Assembly: GCA_964035545.1 (NCBI GenBank)
Contig: OZ037768.1
Coordinates: 3,585,501 to 3,649,500 of the forward strand
Source of the DNA: Bugula neritina
Taxonomy: Eukaryota; Bryozoa; Gymnolaemata; Cheilostomatida; Bugulidae
Length of the DNA stretch: 64,000 bases
Direction of reading: 5' to 3'
Shown here piece after piece: positions 1 to 12,653 of this stretch; the stretch's first letter is position 1; each line of letters begins with the position of its first letter. Below the pieces are notes generated by a model. The model made no database searches, had not been told where the DNA came from, and worked only from the letters and a program-made list of their open reading frames with translations. Both the position numbers and the translations under genes were made by a program.

Positions 1-1336
1 TTGAGCTCACTGAACGTGGCCGTCATGTCATAAAGCTAGTTGCTGGATAGTGGTGGAATCCTGAGTGTGGTAGAAGAAACACCATGTAGAGTAGGGACGC
101 CTCAGCCTACGCCCAAACTAGATTGCTCGGAGATCATGGCACTAAAATACAATGAACATTTCTTGATTGGATTTTAATTTATGAACATTACAGATTTTTG
201 CTGCCCAAATCTTTACACTATATATAGATAGATTATAGTTTGGGTGTAATAATACTCACTAACATGCAAAGTAGGTTACCATTTCACCACAGTGAAATTT
301 AGACAGTGGCAATAAATAAAATGGCCCTACCACACATTGGACTAGATTTTGTTTTTTTCAGAACAAAAATAGATTTGACAAAATTTTCCATAAGCCAGTG
401 GAATCTGGTTTGAGATGGAAATCCTGGGAAAATTAAAATCCATAAAAAAATTACAAATTGCTAAGCAATTTGGTGGAGTGACTGAGCATGCAATGCAGTG
501 TATACACTGGGGCAGGTGCAGAGATGATTGCAGCCAAAAACCTGTCCACAAAGTGTTGGCGAGAGTTTCTGTAGCAGCAACAGGAACTTATCTACTGTTG
601 AAGAGGTGGACAGAAGTTAACAAGTGCCCACATTTCATCGGGTGACAAGTACTAATAAAGGGGACTTAGACAGTCTAAATATCAACTATCTACATGAGGT
701 ATGATTTCCTGTTTCATAACTTTCAACTGAATGCCATTAACTAAATCATTTCCAAAACACTGGAGAGCATCTCCAAGACCCTAGTAAGTAGTAAGCAGGA
801 TTAGAGCCTGTGGCCAGAATATAAAACCTGGCAAGTAACAATACCTCATTGTGCTGTCAGGGTAACATTGCATATAGTTGATGAATTATGATCTGATCAC
901 AGTTGGATTACTTTAACCAACCCGGAACTACCTAGCTTTGTGTAATGATATAAGAGAGACCCAGGACCTTTTATAGCAATTATATTCACATAATGATGCC
1001 TACAATAACCTGGTTGACACTGAGGTAAAGCAATATTCAGGTTCAGCCAGATTATTAAGGTAAGTACAGACAGTAATAGTAAATACTATAAACTTACAGT
1101 AGAAGATGGAAATCTGCCCCATCAGAACTCTAAAAAAGTGAAAGAATATTATTAATGACTGGTGTGTGCTCAAGTGTAATGAGCCACAACTATGGCAACG
1201 TAAAAACTTAATACTAAATGGGAAATTTATCTTCTATTTACATATTTAAAAAGCCAGGCTTCCACATAATGACCAACGGGCAGTAAATGATCCATGACGT
1301 TTACTTTGACACTCCAATGGCTTCCAATAAAAAGAA

Positions 1337-1389
1337 TTAATTCCATAACCTTCCACTGACCAGCACGGTGGTCAGGTCACATTCTTTAA
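1337..1389 (-). CDS. Candidate terminal exon of the same minus-strand gene
   Basis: A strong acceptor (pyrimidine-rich tract before TAG) opens a frame that continues exon 1548-1616 in phase 1, reads KECDLTTVLVSGRLWN and ends at TAA 1337-1339. A different minus-strand frame over 1227-1376 is also open for 49 codons and looks coding, and 682-780 could be another final exon in phase 0 (ALQCFGNDLVNGIQLKV, stop TGA 682-684). I cannot choose between these from sequence alone. Confidence 0.22.
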
Positions 1390-1547
1390 CTAAAGAGGCA
1401 GAGAATGGCATCTGTCTCAAGGCTTGGAGGTCAAAATATCAGTCAGAAGTAACTGCCATTGTTTAGTGTGGATGATAAGTTGAAATACTTTAAAAACTTT
1501 GGAAACTTTTCTACAGTAAATTTGGTACTAAAGAAAATTCAACTCAC

Positions 1548-4500
1548 TTTGAAATGGACAGCTGGAGGCGTTAGAGACGGCGTTCTTGAACTTCATGTGG
1601 TCTTCTCTACTCAGCCCTGTATATATTCAACACAAAAACTGTTACTATTTAGTTTCAACAACTTGCAATATACAAGAAGGCACACCAAAACTTCAATGCA
1701 ATATATTTATCCATCTAGCTGAAATATAATTTTTGGCACATTATAAAAGTAAAACAAATTGTTTGAACCTTTCCAGAAAATGGCAATAGGTTAAATAATA
1801 AGGTTTATGGTGGCAAATCAAAGTGAACAGGTGAATGTATTATATAAAGTATGGAGTGCGTTGCCTCTACACCCAGACCAGTTAATGGTTGACTGGGTAT
1901 TGTCATTGAACTTTGCATAACCTGCCATCAGTGAAGCTCTTGCCCTACTCCACTACTGAATCTAGTCTAATAACATGTCTGCTGCAGTGACAGACAAAAT
2001 CAATAACTCTAGGAGAATCAAGGGTTAACATTCTCATAGCCTACAAGACATGCGGGTATGAACCCTGTAAGAGACACAGTCAACAGCTCCCCCTATTTGC
2101 ATAAACCAGTAACTTTAAGAGCTATGCTAAAAGAATTGTGAATAACTAGAAGTTTCACCTTCAAATTAAAATTTTTAGTAAAAAGTAACTACCAAATAAT
2201 ATGCCAGCTGTAAATAATTAGAAAATAAAATTCAAGTCAAAAATGCCTTTTGTTTGGAGAATACTATTACAGTTAATAAAATGATTATGAAAGAGGTTGG
2301 CAATGGTGTAAGAAGCTGATAGCTAAAGGGAGGCTCAAGGAAGTATCCAGCAGGGGGAGCTACAGAAAGTAACCAGCAGGGGGAGCTACAGAAAGTGACC
2401 AACAGAGGGAGCTAGTAAAACTCAACAAACCTCGAACCAGCCACCCTGGGGGTATGGCAGGTATCAAATCGACAGGTTTCTTGGCATGGGTCTTCTTCTG
2501 CCTCTTGGTGGACATATCTAAAGCAAAATATAACCCCTCTAGAAGTTGTAAAGATATGAATCTAAGGCTACAAGAAAAAACACTAATACTAGTGAACTAT
2601 TAATTAACTATATCCCTGTAACTAAACACAATGTATTAGGTGTACCATAGTATTAAATAGACATCCTATGCTTCCCAACGAATTATATTTTAATGGACAT
2701 TTTGATTTATTGATCCAGTCTCCCCAGTGTATTTTACATATAATGAAGTTCATTCACCCTTATTGTGGCAAGACACGAGATTGCACTATAATATTGTGTA
2801 GATATTTCTTTATTAGTGTACTGCTGTACCTAGCGCTGCAGTCATTATATTATTAGCTTTCATCTAGCAGTTTATTCAACCATGTTTATGTCTAACAGCA
2901 AAAGGGCATTGGCCAACATCTATTTAGCCTGCTGCAGCTGCAGCCACTATCCTCAGACTACTCACACGTGCATCTCAGTTCAACAACCTATTGATTGTCT
3001 ACCGAGACACCAGACAGAATCAAACCAGCTCTCCTAGCTGCCCTCTTGTGAATAAGGCACTAGCCCAACCCCTGGGGGGGAATGGGGGAGTCTACACACC
3101 CACCCTGTTTAGCTCCATATGTGGAGTTTAGTTCTATTAAATTGAATGACAGATGACAATAAATTACACCTACTCTCCTGCCACAGTTACCCAATATTAT
3201 TCTACCACATGATCAACCAAAGGCTCCAAAATTGTCACCCATTGTTGGATGTTAGGAAAGTGCAGTTGTGAAGTTTATTTTTAATTTTCAGGTTTTAAAA
3301 TTTCTTTTCATCAAGTTGAGTACCCCAGAATGAAATGCCAATATATTTTCTCTTTCAAGAGTTGTGGAAGTGCTATGGAATAGAAGCCTTGGCTGAATAT
3401 TTATTACCTTTAATTTTGCTTTTGAAATTTGAAGGGAATTCAAAGCATGAAATTCCAGTTTAGTAGCTTCACATATAATAAAAGTATTGGGAAAAATAAT
3501 TTAATTATTTCGTAAACAATGCATGTTGATTTTTTTGCAATATTATGTTTTACAGTTCAAGACAATAGAGGTAATATAAGATAACAATCAAAAATAGTAA
3601 CTGTATAAAGCATAATATTAGACCAGAGCCTAGAGTAAGAGAAGGTAGGTGGGGGGGGGTTATGCACCTTACCTAATGGTTCATCGTTGTTATTGCCGTA
3701 GCCAGACTTCAGATCAGCATCTACAACATAACGCAACTCAATTAAATATATTAATGAGACTGCAGCCATTGCCTAACAAAGCATAGCTGGAAATTTATTT
3801 CAAAGTTTCAAGTTACGCAAACAGTAGAACAACAAAGTTTCATTTACATCTATTTTTATTAAACTTATTTATTAATTATTGGTTTGAATTCATAACCTAG
3901 TTTGAAGGATAACGCAAAAATAACCAAACAATAACATGGCGCAAGTATTCACCAACCTATGTGCCAGAGGAAAGTAGCTGTAATGTGACAGTGAAATTTT
4001 TTTTAACTATTAATACAACTGGTGGGAGTCAATAAATAACGACAGAAGGAAATACAAAAAATAAGTTTTATATCCTCTTTTGAATAGCACAACGGGTTAA
4101 AGTGACTAACAAGTATCAAATAAAATGATTGGATAGGATAGGGTTAGATGGTGAAGGTAGAGTAATAGAGACAGCTTCGGCAAAAAGGAACAAACAAGCT
4201 GTAGCCCTATTTCTATCAGACACCCAATGCCAGTATTTGCTAACTATGCTAGGCCCAAAGCCTATATGTCTGGTCATTGACTCCAGCCCGGTAAAGAGAC
4301 AGTTATTATTGAGCGTCTGAGTAACCAAGGTAGTGGTGTTGCTGGGATTACGTAACAGCCCCATTACATACACAGACAAGTGATTACTGACAGTGGGAAC
4401 AATGACCGCACCATACTTGTTTACTACTACAGCAGATGCTAAGAGCATGGAGTGGTCACGTGATATCGTGCAGTCTGTCGTCTGCCAGTGCCACGACCAG

Positions 4501-5770
4501 CCTATAAGACGGACACTACGCATGCGTTGTGCACTTGTTTTCCCCTTCAGACACGCACCAAACATTCACAGTATGGATAGACCGTCTGAACTTGTGGTGA
4601 CTCACCCGAGCTGCTTGTCGAATCAATTTCTGCGTATTTTCTTTTTAGTTTTAGTTTTATTGGAACACAATCTTCCTTTTTAGTCTCAGAATCATCCGAT
4701 TCGGTTTCAGAAGCCGAGGAGTCTTCTATTTTAATGGTTGATTTTATGAATTTTGGACTATTGAACTGTTTCAGCAGAGTCTAGAACAAACAAATGAACT
4801 TTTACCTTTATTCTGTGTATTGCTACCTGGGTGGTCTCAATGGCATGACCACCCATTGGCCAACATTTAAAAATAAACACTTCAAATTTCAAGAGATAGA
4901 ATTTAGAGAAAGTTGGCTAAAGATGTGTTCAACTAATTGCCACCAACATTGAACTGTACTATAACATACAAACGCCAACAGGAAAAAACAAGGAACAATT
5001 TAGAGTCCTCCTTAGTTGCAGTAACTATAGAAACTGAATAAGAATTACTGTTATGCAATGTAGATGATTCAAGGTTGTTTGAAGGTTGATAAACAATATT
5101 TCACCTATTTTATATTCTAGTACATAAGCAGTATAATATTTATTCTGGTATACAAAAAGGTTTAAATTGCCTACAAAACATTCATCCAAATGGTTATAAC
5201 TTATAAGTAATAAAAACAGTTTTAATTTAAATAAAATTTCTGGCATTTCCCATCTACCAGATTTCAAATAAAATTTTAATATTTTCTTTGCAATTTTGCA
5301 ATTAGAACAACAAAACATTGATTTTTGTCCAATAAAGTGTTTAAACTTTAAACTAATGGAGAAGTGTTCAAAAGAATGAACTAGGAGTAACACAGATGTT
5401 ACGGAAATAGGAAATGATACATCTCTATCAACTGTACGTCATGACAAAAACTTGGCTAAGACCAGCTATATGTTAGCTTATAAAAACAGCTGTTATATAA
5501 TGCAACATTCTGGGCCATTCATTTTACAATAAAATACAGAGGTCTGTAAAATTTACAACTGGTTCAGCTTTGCTTGTACAAATAATCTAGATTCTAGAAG
5601 TCTGTAAAATGTACAGTACACAAAGCTGTAAATAGTCTGAGAAGTGGACAGTTTTTACTTACCTGCTCAATAATATGATCAACAGACAACTGGAATGTAA
5701 AGCCATCTTTCAGCTTTTTAGCTTTGATAATTCTTCCAGATGGCTCTTCTCCCTTCATATCTAATACACT
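1548..5770 (-). CDS. Unrecognised spliced gene, core exons (acidic/Ser-rich then Lys-rich protein)
   Basis: Five minus-strand exons join in one frame through GT-AG introns: 5663-5770, 4606-4780, 3673-3720, 2431-2517 and 1548-1616. Their phases are compatible (0, then 1 at each later junction) and most donors are of GTAAG or GTGAG type. None is long enough to stand out as an open frame. The first exon reads GRIIKAKKLKDGFTFQLSVD, the second has an acidic Ser stretch (SSASETESDDSETKKED) followed by KLKLKRKY, and the fourth contains STKRQKKTHAKKPVD and IPPGWLV. The mix of acidic/Ser and Lys-rich stretches suggests a nuclear protein, which is inference. I do not recognise the family. Both ends are uncertain: candidate exons lie at 10436-10812 upstream and 1337-1389 downstream. 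Confidence 0.5.
2347..2414 (+). repeat. Three 26-bp tandem copies of a CTCF-like core
   Basis: CCAGCAGGGGGAGCTA starts at 2347 and again at 2373, with a diverged third copy at 2399 (CCAACAGAGGGAGCTA), so the period is exactly 26 bp. The core differs by one base from the CCAGCAGGGGGCGC form of the CTCF motif. It lies in the intron just beyond the exon that ends at 2431. Confidence 0.7.
4455..4527. promoter_or_regulatory. E-box and NRF1-like palindromes inside an intron
   Basis: GTCACGTGAT (4455-4464) contains a palindromic bHLH-zip E-box, and ACGCATGCGT (4518-4527) is close to the NRF1 site. Both lie in a locally CG-richer 400-bp stretch between exons 4606-4780 and 3673-3720. They may mark an internal promoter; no transcript start can be shown. 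Confidence 0.25.
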
Positions 5771-7137
5771 CTAAAATATGAAAATACTTAATAAATATAT
5801 ATTATATTTAATAAATATAATACACATATTTATTGAATATATAATATATATTTTAATGAATATATAGTATATATTTAATAAATATATAATATAAACATAA
5901 TTATGTATTGTTATTTAAAATAGCATTTACCAAAAATATCATAAAATTGACGATCGAATGCAAAATATGAAAGTTTTTTAACAGCAACATGACATTTCAG
6001 GAAATCCTGTTTTTATACTGCCTGATCTTATAAACCTTTTAGGGATGTAAATAATATTTTTAATCACATTACTAAAACATTTTTCTTTTTCGTACTTCAT
6101 TATATAAAAAAGAAAAAAAAGGAAGAGATTGGGCAATGCTTTTACAAAAAAAAACTGTTGCCAAAAAACCACCATAAGCAATCATTATATATTAGGAGCA
6201 AACACAGCCCTAAGTTACATACAGTACTAAAATAGTACAATAATAAATAATTTCACATTCTTCAATACAGTAAAATAAAAAAATCCTCTTACTTGATAAT
6301 AACTTATAGAAAAACTTTTGCTAAAATATAGTGACTTGCAAAGCAAGATGACTGTCAATAGAAAAGCTAACAACTCAACAGAGATGGCAATTGAACACAA
6401 CCGGTCAGCTCGCCTGGTACACTCGCACTGAAGTATAAGCACCAGCGTGGCTAATATAAGCGCCGTGTCCAGTTATAAGGCTGGTCATCGACCGTCTGCA
6501 AGCGAGCTCTATTATCAGTCAATTACATAACACTATTGATTAAATATACGGGTCTAGGGACCAAACACTGGCTACAACAACCAGCATTCGCATTAGTTAT
6601 TATAATTATATCTAAACAGACGTCTATAGCCTCGGTTTTTAAAATACGTCTGCAAGAAGGAACACTACAGTTTTTAAGAAAGTAACTTTCATAGTAGCAA
6701 AACATAGCTTGAGTTTGTATACAGAGTGTACCACCAAGTATTAAGGCTATACTAATAACTGTTATTATGATGAAACATATAGGATATTCATACCAGTTAT
6801 TATTACAACCAGTACCATGCTTATTTTGTGGTGCAATATTCTCAGAAAAGATTTACTTAGCTATATTTTAATCCGAGTGAAAAACATGTTGTTGAGATTA
6901 TAATATAAATATCTGTCAAACAAGACGAAAGGGCAACTTATTGGAATTTTAATTTTTGGATGCCTTTACTTTATTATTGAAGAAGATAGAAAGTGACACA
7001 ATTTCTTAAATATCTACAACAATTACTTAAAAGTAACAACAAAACCTAGTTGAATTTGGGCTACAGCTGTAGATTTGAAAAAAATATAGACAGATATAAG
7101 CAATACTAGTGTCAATAACTTATTGAAGGGAGGCCTA

Positions 7138-7400
7138 TTATACAGTTGGTAGTGTAAGTGCAGAATGACTAGTGTAATTTTAGAGTAAGTAAATAAGAAG
7201 CTAGTAGGTAGGGTAGATGTAGAGTAAATAATGTAGATACAGAATTAGCTGGTAGTTCAGTGTAAGTGTAGAGTAAGTAATGTATAGTGTAGTGTAGGCT
7301 GGTAGTGCAGAGTAAGTGTAGAGTAAGTAATGTAGATACATAACTGGCTAGTAGTGTAGAGTAAGTAATGCAGATACAGAATTAACTGGTAGTGCAGCGA
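7138..7400 (+). repeat. Degenerate tandem repeat rich in GTAGAGTAAGTAATGTAGATAC
   Basis: Words such as AGAGTAAGTAATGTAGATAC and GAATTAGCTGGTAGT recur about every 50-65 bp with changes. The open frame on the minus strand over 7257-7487 comes from this repeat and is not a gene. Confidence 0.6.
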
Positions 7401-8149
7401 TGGTGGTACAACAGTTAGTAAAATCGTACAGACTAGCAATGAGTATAGCATTGTGTTCAAGGACAAATAGAGACGCGTACAAAGCAATGAGATGTTATTG
7501 AAGATAATTATTTGTGTCGCATTGTCAGTAAGTTGCCAACAAACGACTGAGAGTGGAAAGGAAGTTGCAAAATACCAGTATAACTATCACAAGGTATGGG
7601 TAATGAAAAACGGTTTTAAAGTAGTTGCATGATAAATTTACTGCAGGCTGGCTAACTTACTAGTATATTACTTACCCAGGAATATTGATGAACCAATCTA
7701 ATAATTTGAGGGCACTAATAAAATCAAGTAATTTTGAAATTTGGACAACTATAATCATATTGAGTTTCCACTCAAACAAGTTAACTGTGCTTTTCAATCG
7801 CACTGTGAAATATATGCCTTGATTATAACCAATATATTATTATTTGTTATTAGTATGATGATAAATTAGGGCTTTTATGTTCAAATAGTTATTTACAGTA
7901 GATCAGTAGTTGTTTGCAGGCAAAACTATGGCTATCTGCAGCAGATTCACAACAGTTGTCTACAGATTACAGTTTTGAGCTTGGATTACCAACCCTTGGA
8001 GAATATCTGTAGTTAACTCTTTTACTTTTAGATGGGAGAATAATAGCTTGTCATCACGTGCTATTGTTGATAAACCTTAACCAAGGGCGACTGTGATATT
8101 AATTAGTCTAGTGTTCCACTCCACAGGTTAATAATAACTACTTAGTAAT

Positions 8150-8335
8150 ACTTCACTGATCACTACTGACTGATTACTACTGCCTGTTTACTACTGACTG
8201 ATCACTACTGACTGATTACTACTGCCTGTTTACTACTGACTGTTTACTACTGACTGATTACTACTGACTGTTTACTACTGACTGATTACTACTAACTGAT
8301 AACTACTAACTGATAACTACTGAGTACCAACTGCT
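8150..8335 (+). repeat. Minisatellite of TTACTACTGACTGA-type words
   Basis: Alternating words built from ACTACTGACTG, GATTACT and CTGCCTGTTT recur with an 8- or 16-bp period, drifting toward ACTAACTGATA at the right edge. Confidence 0.7.
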
Positions 8336-10435
8336 CACCATTAACTGGCAAGCAAAGAATTGGACCAGCTAGTCAGTTGCATTATGGGACTTTTCCACCC
8401 ACCATTGACAAGTTGGGTGAGAGAAGATGTAAAACCAACTGTCTCTTTGAACACTTATACCATTACACTCCTCTTGACAGCTAGTTTTAGCCATTTCCTT
8501 AAATCAACTAAGCTCAACTTATCAAAATAGTCATTGGCTAGAAAAACAAACCATGCTTTCATGAAAAAGAGTTTGACTTTTGAACTGTCTACTGAGTGGA
8601 TGTAGAAAATAGTTGCCAAAAATAGATCTGGGGCTTCAGTTAGGATATCCTGCAGGGTACAAGAGGTAGACTCAGTTTTATTCTATATAGCAAATGAATG
8701 AAGTTTGCACTGTATTTTCCCCAACAGCTAGCACCTAAGTTAAATTGAAAAACCAGTAATGATAGAATAGCGATGAAGTGCTTTTGTGTACTTTCAAATA
8801 CAATTATAACTTTCAAGATAAACATGCAACTAGATTTTCGTAAAAACACCTGTTGTAATGATGACCTGCATAAAAAGGCAATTTTTAAAAATAGACACAA
8901 ATAGACAAGTTGAAGTACTTCCTTTGGTAGAAAGCTAGGAAGCCACGCATTGCATAATAGCATGTGGAGGTATTCATTCTGTAGCAGTTATCCTTATACA
9001 CCGCGTACATAATACGAAGATAATAAATGGCAGATTATATCATAACACTCACTCTTTTACCTAATAAAAGCTAAATATACACCATCTGGGAGATAAGCAA
9101 TAAAGAGGCAGTGAGTTGTAGTAACATTGTAGCCTGCTGTATTCCCCTGAAACATGACTCTAGCAACATATATCCTGTCTACGATGGAGTACTTTACTAA
9201 ATACTACCACCAGCTGTGTTGACCTTTGTGTAGGATGCATGCCTATCACTTCGTTTTGATAACAAAATTCATGTCAAGAAAAACCAGCTTCACAGTTGAT
9301 GTTTAATTAGGTTTATAAATTAAGAGGTCATCAACGTGATAGAAGCACCCTCTTCGGGATGGGTAATTGCTAGCAGACAACTTTATTAGCTGTTGCGTCA
9401 CTATAAATAACTTATGGATAAAAAGCTATTGAAAAATTTCATAGTTACAACTATTGACAAAAGTTTTCTTCAAATTAAGTTATTGATAATTATTACGCTA
9501 CGTTCACTGAAAGACAAAGTAAATTTTTGAGTTATTGCTACCCATGAATAGCAATACTTATTATGTTATTATACTAATATAAACAGACTACAAGTATAAT
9601 ATGACAAGTCTAGTTTCAATTTGAGTCACAGCTGAGGTTAGTTATGTTCATATCCTACAGTCTACAAAACGGAAAACTTGATTGCCATATCTACTAGCCC
9701 ATGACCAAGCCTAAATATACCCATCCTCACCTATCTCTGCTCTGTCCTGTTTCTAAATCTACCCATACAAACTCACAATTACAAAAATAAACCATAAGAC
9801 TGAGAACAATGAGTTTACAATACAACGAAGGCCGTGTTTAAACATTGCGAAGATAACAAGCGATGATACAAGTCCAAAAGTACTTACTGTGTTCACTCAA
9901 CCCATACGGTGCCATTATCAATATGACTAATAGGCAAAGGAGTGGAGGATCAAAACACGACCGTCACGTATCACTATGACCGTAACTATACAACCTTTAT
10001 AGTACTAGTACTCCGTGGATTGCAACCCTACATCTAATTTGAATACAAATGCTTTGGCCTTGAGCAGATGATGTAGCAAGTATTATTGATACAACTAATT
10101 CAAACTATGATTTACAGTTAGTGTTAGCACTCTCTGAGGCAGTTAAACTTAATGTTATTCATATTGCAATGACCAAAAAATTACATAATTAGTTGATCAT
10201 ATTAATAAGCAAACTGAAACCCATAAAGGATACACTAACAGCAACCTAGCTCTTTCATCACTAAAGTGTAGGCAATCATTGTTATTTACTGATTCGGTGG
10301 ACGGCGACTTAGTTTTACACCGATGACTAAACCAAAACCACTCGCGCGCGTTTAAGGTCAATCGCACGTCTTTACTCTCATGAAAGGCTACTCAGTGCGA
10401 TGAATAGTCTTATAGTTAAAGGCTATAGTTTCTAC

Positions 10436-10812
10436 TAATCTCAAAGTGCGTGCAAAAGTTCGTCCGTGATTACTATTGTAGTGCCGACTATCACCCTGGC
10501 TAGAAATTCGGGTGCAACTTTTAGTGTTACAGTTACTAAAACTGAAAGGACAGTCGAGTCCAAACCCAGAAACTGAAAATTGTAGGTATAAGTTAAGTCC
10601 ATAATATTAATAATCATATTTATTACAACTATAAGCATAAGTTTTCTTTTATTCAATGATTCACGCAGCGAATTTATTTTCAAGAAAATTTACTCTGTAA
10701 TCACTTACCTTTCACTATCAGTATCAGGGTAAAAGAAGTCATGGACTGGAAAACCCAAGCTCAACGCGGAGTGCTTTTGCAGCAGTCCTAGCAACCGCTT
10801 TGGTAGAGAAAT
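10436..10812 (-). CDS. Candidate upstream exons of the 1.5-5.8 kb minus-strand gene
   Basis: Exon 10709-10812 has a GTAAGT donor and reads LLGLLQKHSALSLGFPVHDF. It ends in phase 2 and fits exon 10436-10541 (NSNHGRTFARTLRL at its end), which ends in phase 0 as the exon at 5663-5770 requires. Weak points: the first acceptor has a poor pyrimidine tract, the second donor is GTAGAA, and a 4.7 kb intron follows. No in-frame ATG lies in the first exon. An alternative first exon uses the ATG at 10734-10736 in another frame and enters the same second-exon frame through the acceptor near 10567. The surrounding 10.3-11.1 kb is richer in CG than its neighbours, as a promoter region could be. Confidence 0.28.
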
Positions 10813-12586
10813 CTGTTAACGTACTGTTGTACAATATTTCCTCCTTTGAAAGTCCTGCGCTTAGCTATTTCATTTCGCGTGTACAATCTAAACGGGGACT
10901 TTTGAGCAAGGCAGCCAGTTACTCAGCGTACTCGTGATAACCCATCATTCATCGTTCTCAAGAATGCGTCTAATAAACTCACTGAGGTAACGAGCCAATA
11001 AGATTGCGGTGTCTATAGTTACGCCACCTTGTCGCTTCTAAAGGTCATTGACCCTCAAAAACCCCTAGACGTTAAACTAAGCCAAATGCGTATAAGTCCA
11101 ACCTACAGCCTACATGCAAACATCTACTACGACCTCTAGCTAGGTTAAAAATTTTAGAAATAGTATCTATTTACTGCTATTAATGGCGTAGAATGTGATT
11201 ACATCGTAAATGCTGGCCCAGTATCAATCAAAATAGTTAACTTATATTTGGTTTAAGAATCTATAACTTTGTTGGTGCTGATGAAAGAACGCCTAGCCAA
11301 ACAGTGCACTAAGTTATGGGAGAAACTGTCAGCGATATAAAAGACCTAAATCATTTACAGTCTTAGACTAGCATGTGTGTCAAGGTGCAGTAGGGTTATT
11401 CTAAGAAATATGACATTTAGAAAAATTAATTGCAATTTCTAACATTAAAACTACCTAGATGAGTTAATTTCAGATTAGCAAAAAGCACTATCGTACAATT
11501 ATTTTGATTCACTGATTATTTGTAGGCAAATTATTTATATTCTACCAGTCTGTCTCTAAAATACTTGAAATGTGATTGGAGAAGTATCACAATCAGCTAG
11601 TCTCAGTCATCTTTCAGTTCTGCACAGATTTTGCCATTAGTTACGATTCTTTAATTTCTCTTCTTAACATGACTTATAACTTTAATGTTTATTTATTTCT
11701 CATTTAAACTTTACACTCACTCACTTTGAAGCATTGTGACATTAGGATTGTAGTGCCTTTAAAGTTTAAAGTTTATACATTATATTTACTCTGTGTGGTG
11801 CTGCAAGTTTGACACAATTAAGAGTTGTCTGTTCAATGTATCAACTACTTTGAGAAACCAACTCTTAAAAATTCTATAAGCATTGTGTTACAAAGGCACA
11901 ATTTTATAATTATTTGATAGTAAACTGTACATCATAAACTTTTTTGCACCAATAAACATTTGTTATAAGATAAAACGGCAGCTATCAGTGCTTAATTTGC
12001 AAATAATATTTGAAAAAATACTTACACAAGATTTGTGATTACAAACTTTTACTCATTTATTTAATATTTCAGTATACACAATTTTACTGCTTTTTACTTA
12101 TAGTATATAACAAAATTAATGTTGTTTTCTAGATTGTATGCTGTACTAATAAGGGCAGCAAAACCTGATTACTTTTTTATCTACAATCTGCAATCATCTT
12201 CATCTTGTGAATTTAAACAGTTGTTACGAAACGCTACTTCAACTGCAACAGCCCTGGAAGATGTACTAAATTAATGCACTTAATTCAAATATCAGTTAAC
12301 TATTATTACAGAAGTTTCACGTATCAAGGGTACCTGGACCATTCTCTACAGTGTGAGAAAATTGCCTATAATTATTCTATAAAATTTTAATAAAGAGATT
12401 TAATCAACTGAATATGGCTTGGTTATATATATAAGAAAATAAAAAGGAGCTTGCATATTTTTGTAAGTATGCATCACGGAAAATTCCTGTGTCCAAGTGC
12501 TAACAACAGCAGGCATTGTGAACTAAAACATAGGTATGTGAAAGCTAATAGTGACTAGTGTTATACGTCTATTGTTTGGTTCAAAA

Positions 12587-12653
12587 GGAACCCTATTTTC
12601 CTTTGTAGTCTTTGTTAGAATGGCTAATGGGAAAGTAGGGTTTGTGCAGTAAT
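12587..12653 (+). repeat. Imperfect fold-back (about 14-bp stem)
   Basis: AACCCTATTTTCC pairs with the later GGGAAAGTAGGGTT, with G-U pairs allowed, leaving a loop of about two dozen bases. It could be the end-to-end remnant of a small element or a hairpin RNA; nothing else supports either. Confidence 0.3.

Larger units (their letters stand above)
5771..10435. other. No gene seen; probable intron with degenerate tandem repeats
   Basis: AT-rich DNA with no exon I can support on either strand. It contains AT-rich stretches near 5.8-5.9 kb and two minisatellites (7138-7400 and 8150-8335, listed separately). If the candidate exons at 10.4-10.8 kb are real, this is an intron. Confidence 0.4.

Noticed and set aside
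4116-4565. 149-codon minus-strand open frame and two plus-strand frames over the same bases
   Set aside because: Open on both strands because of local base composition. No domain is recognised, and it lies in an intron between exons that fit each other in phase.
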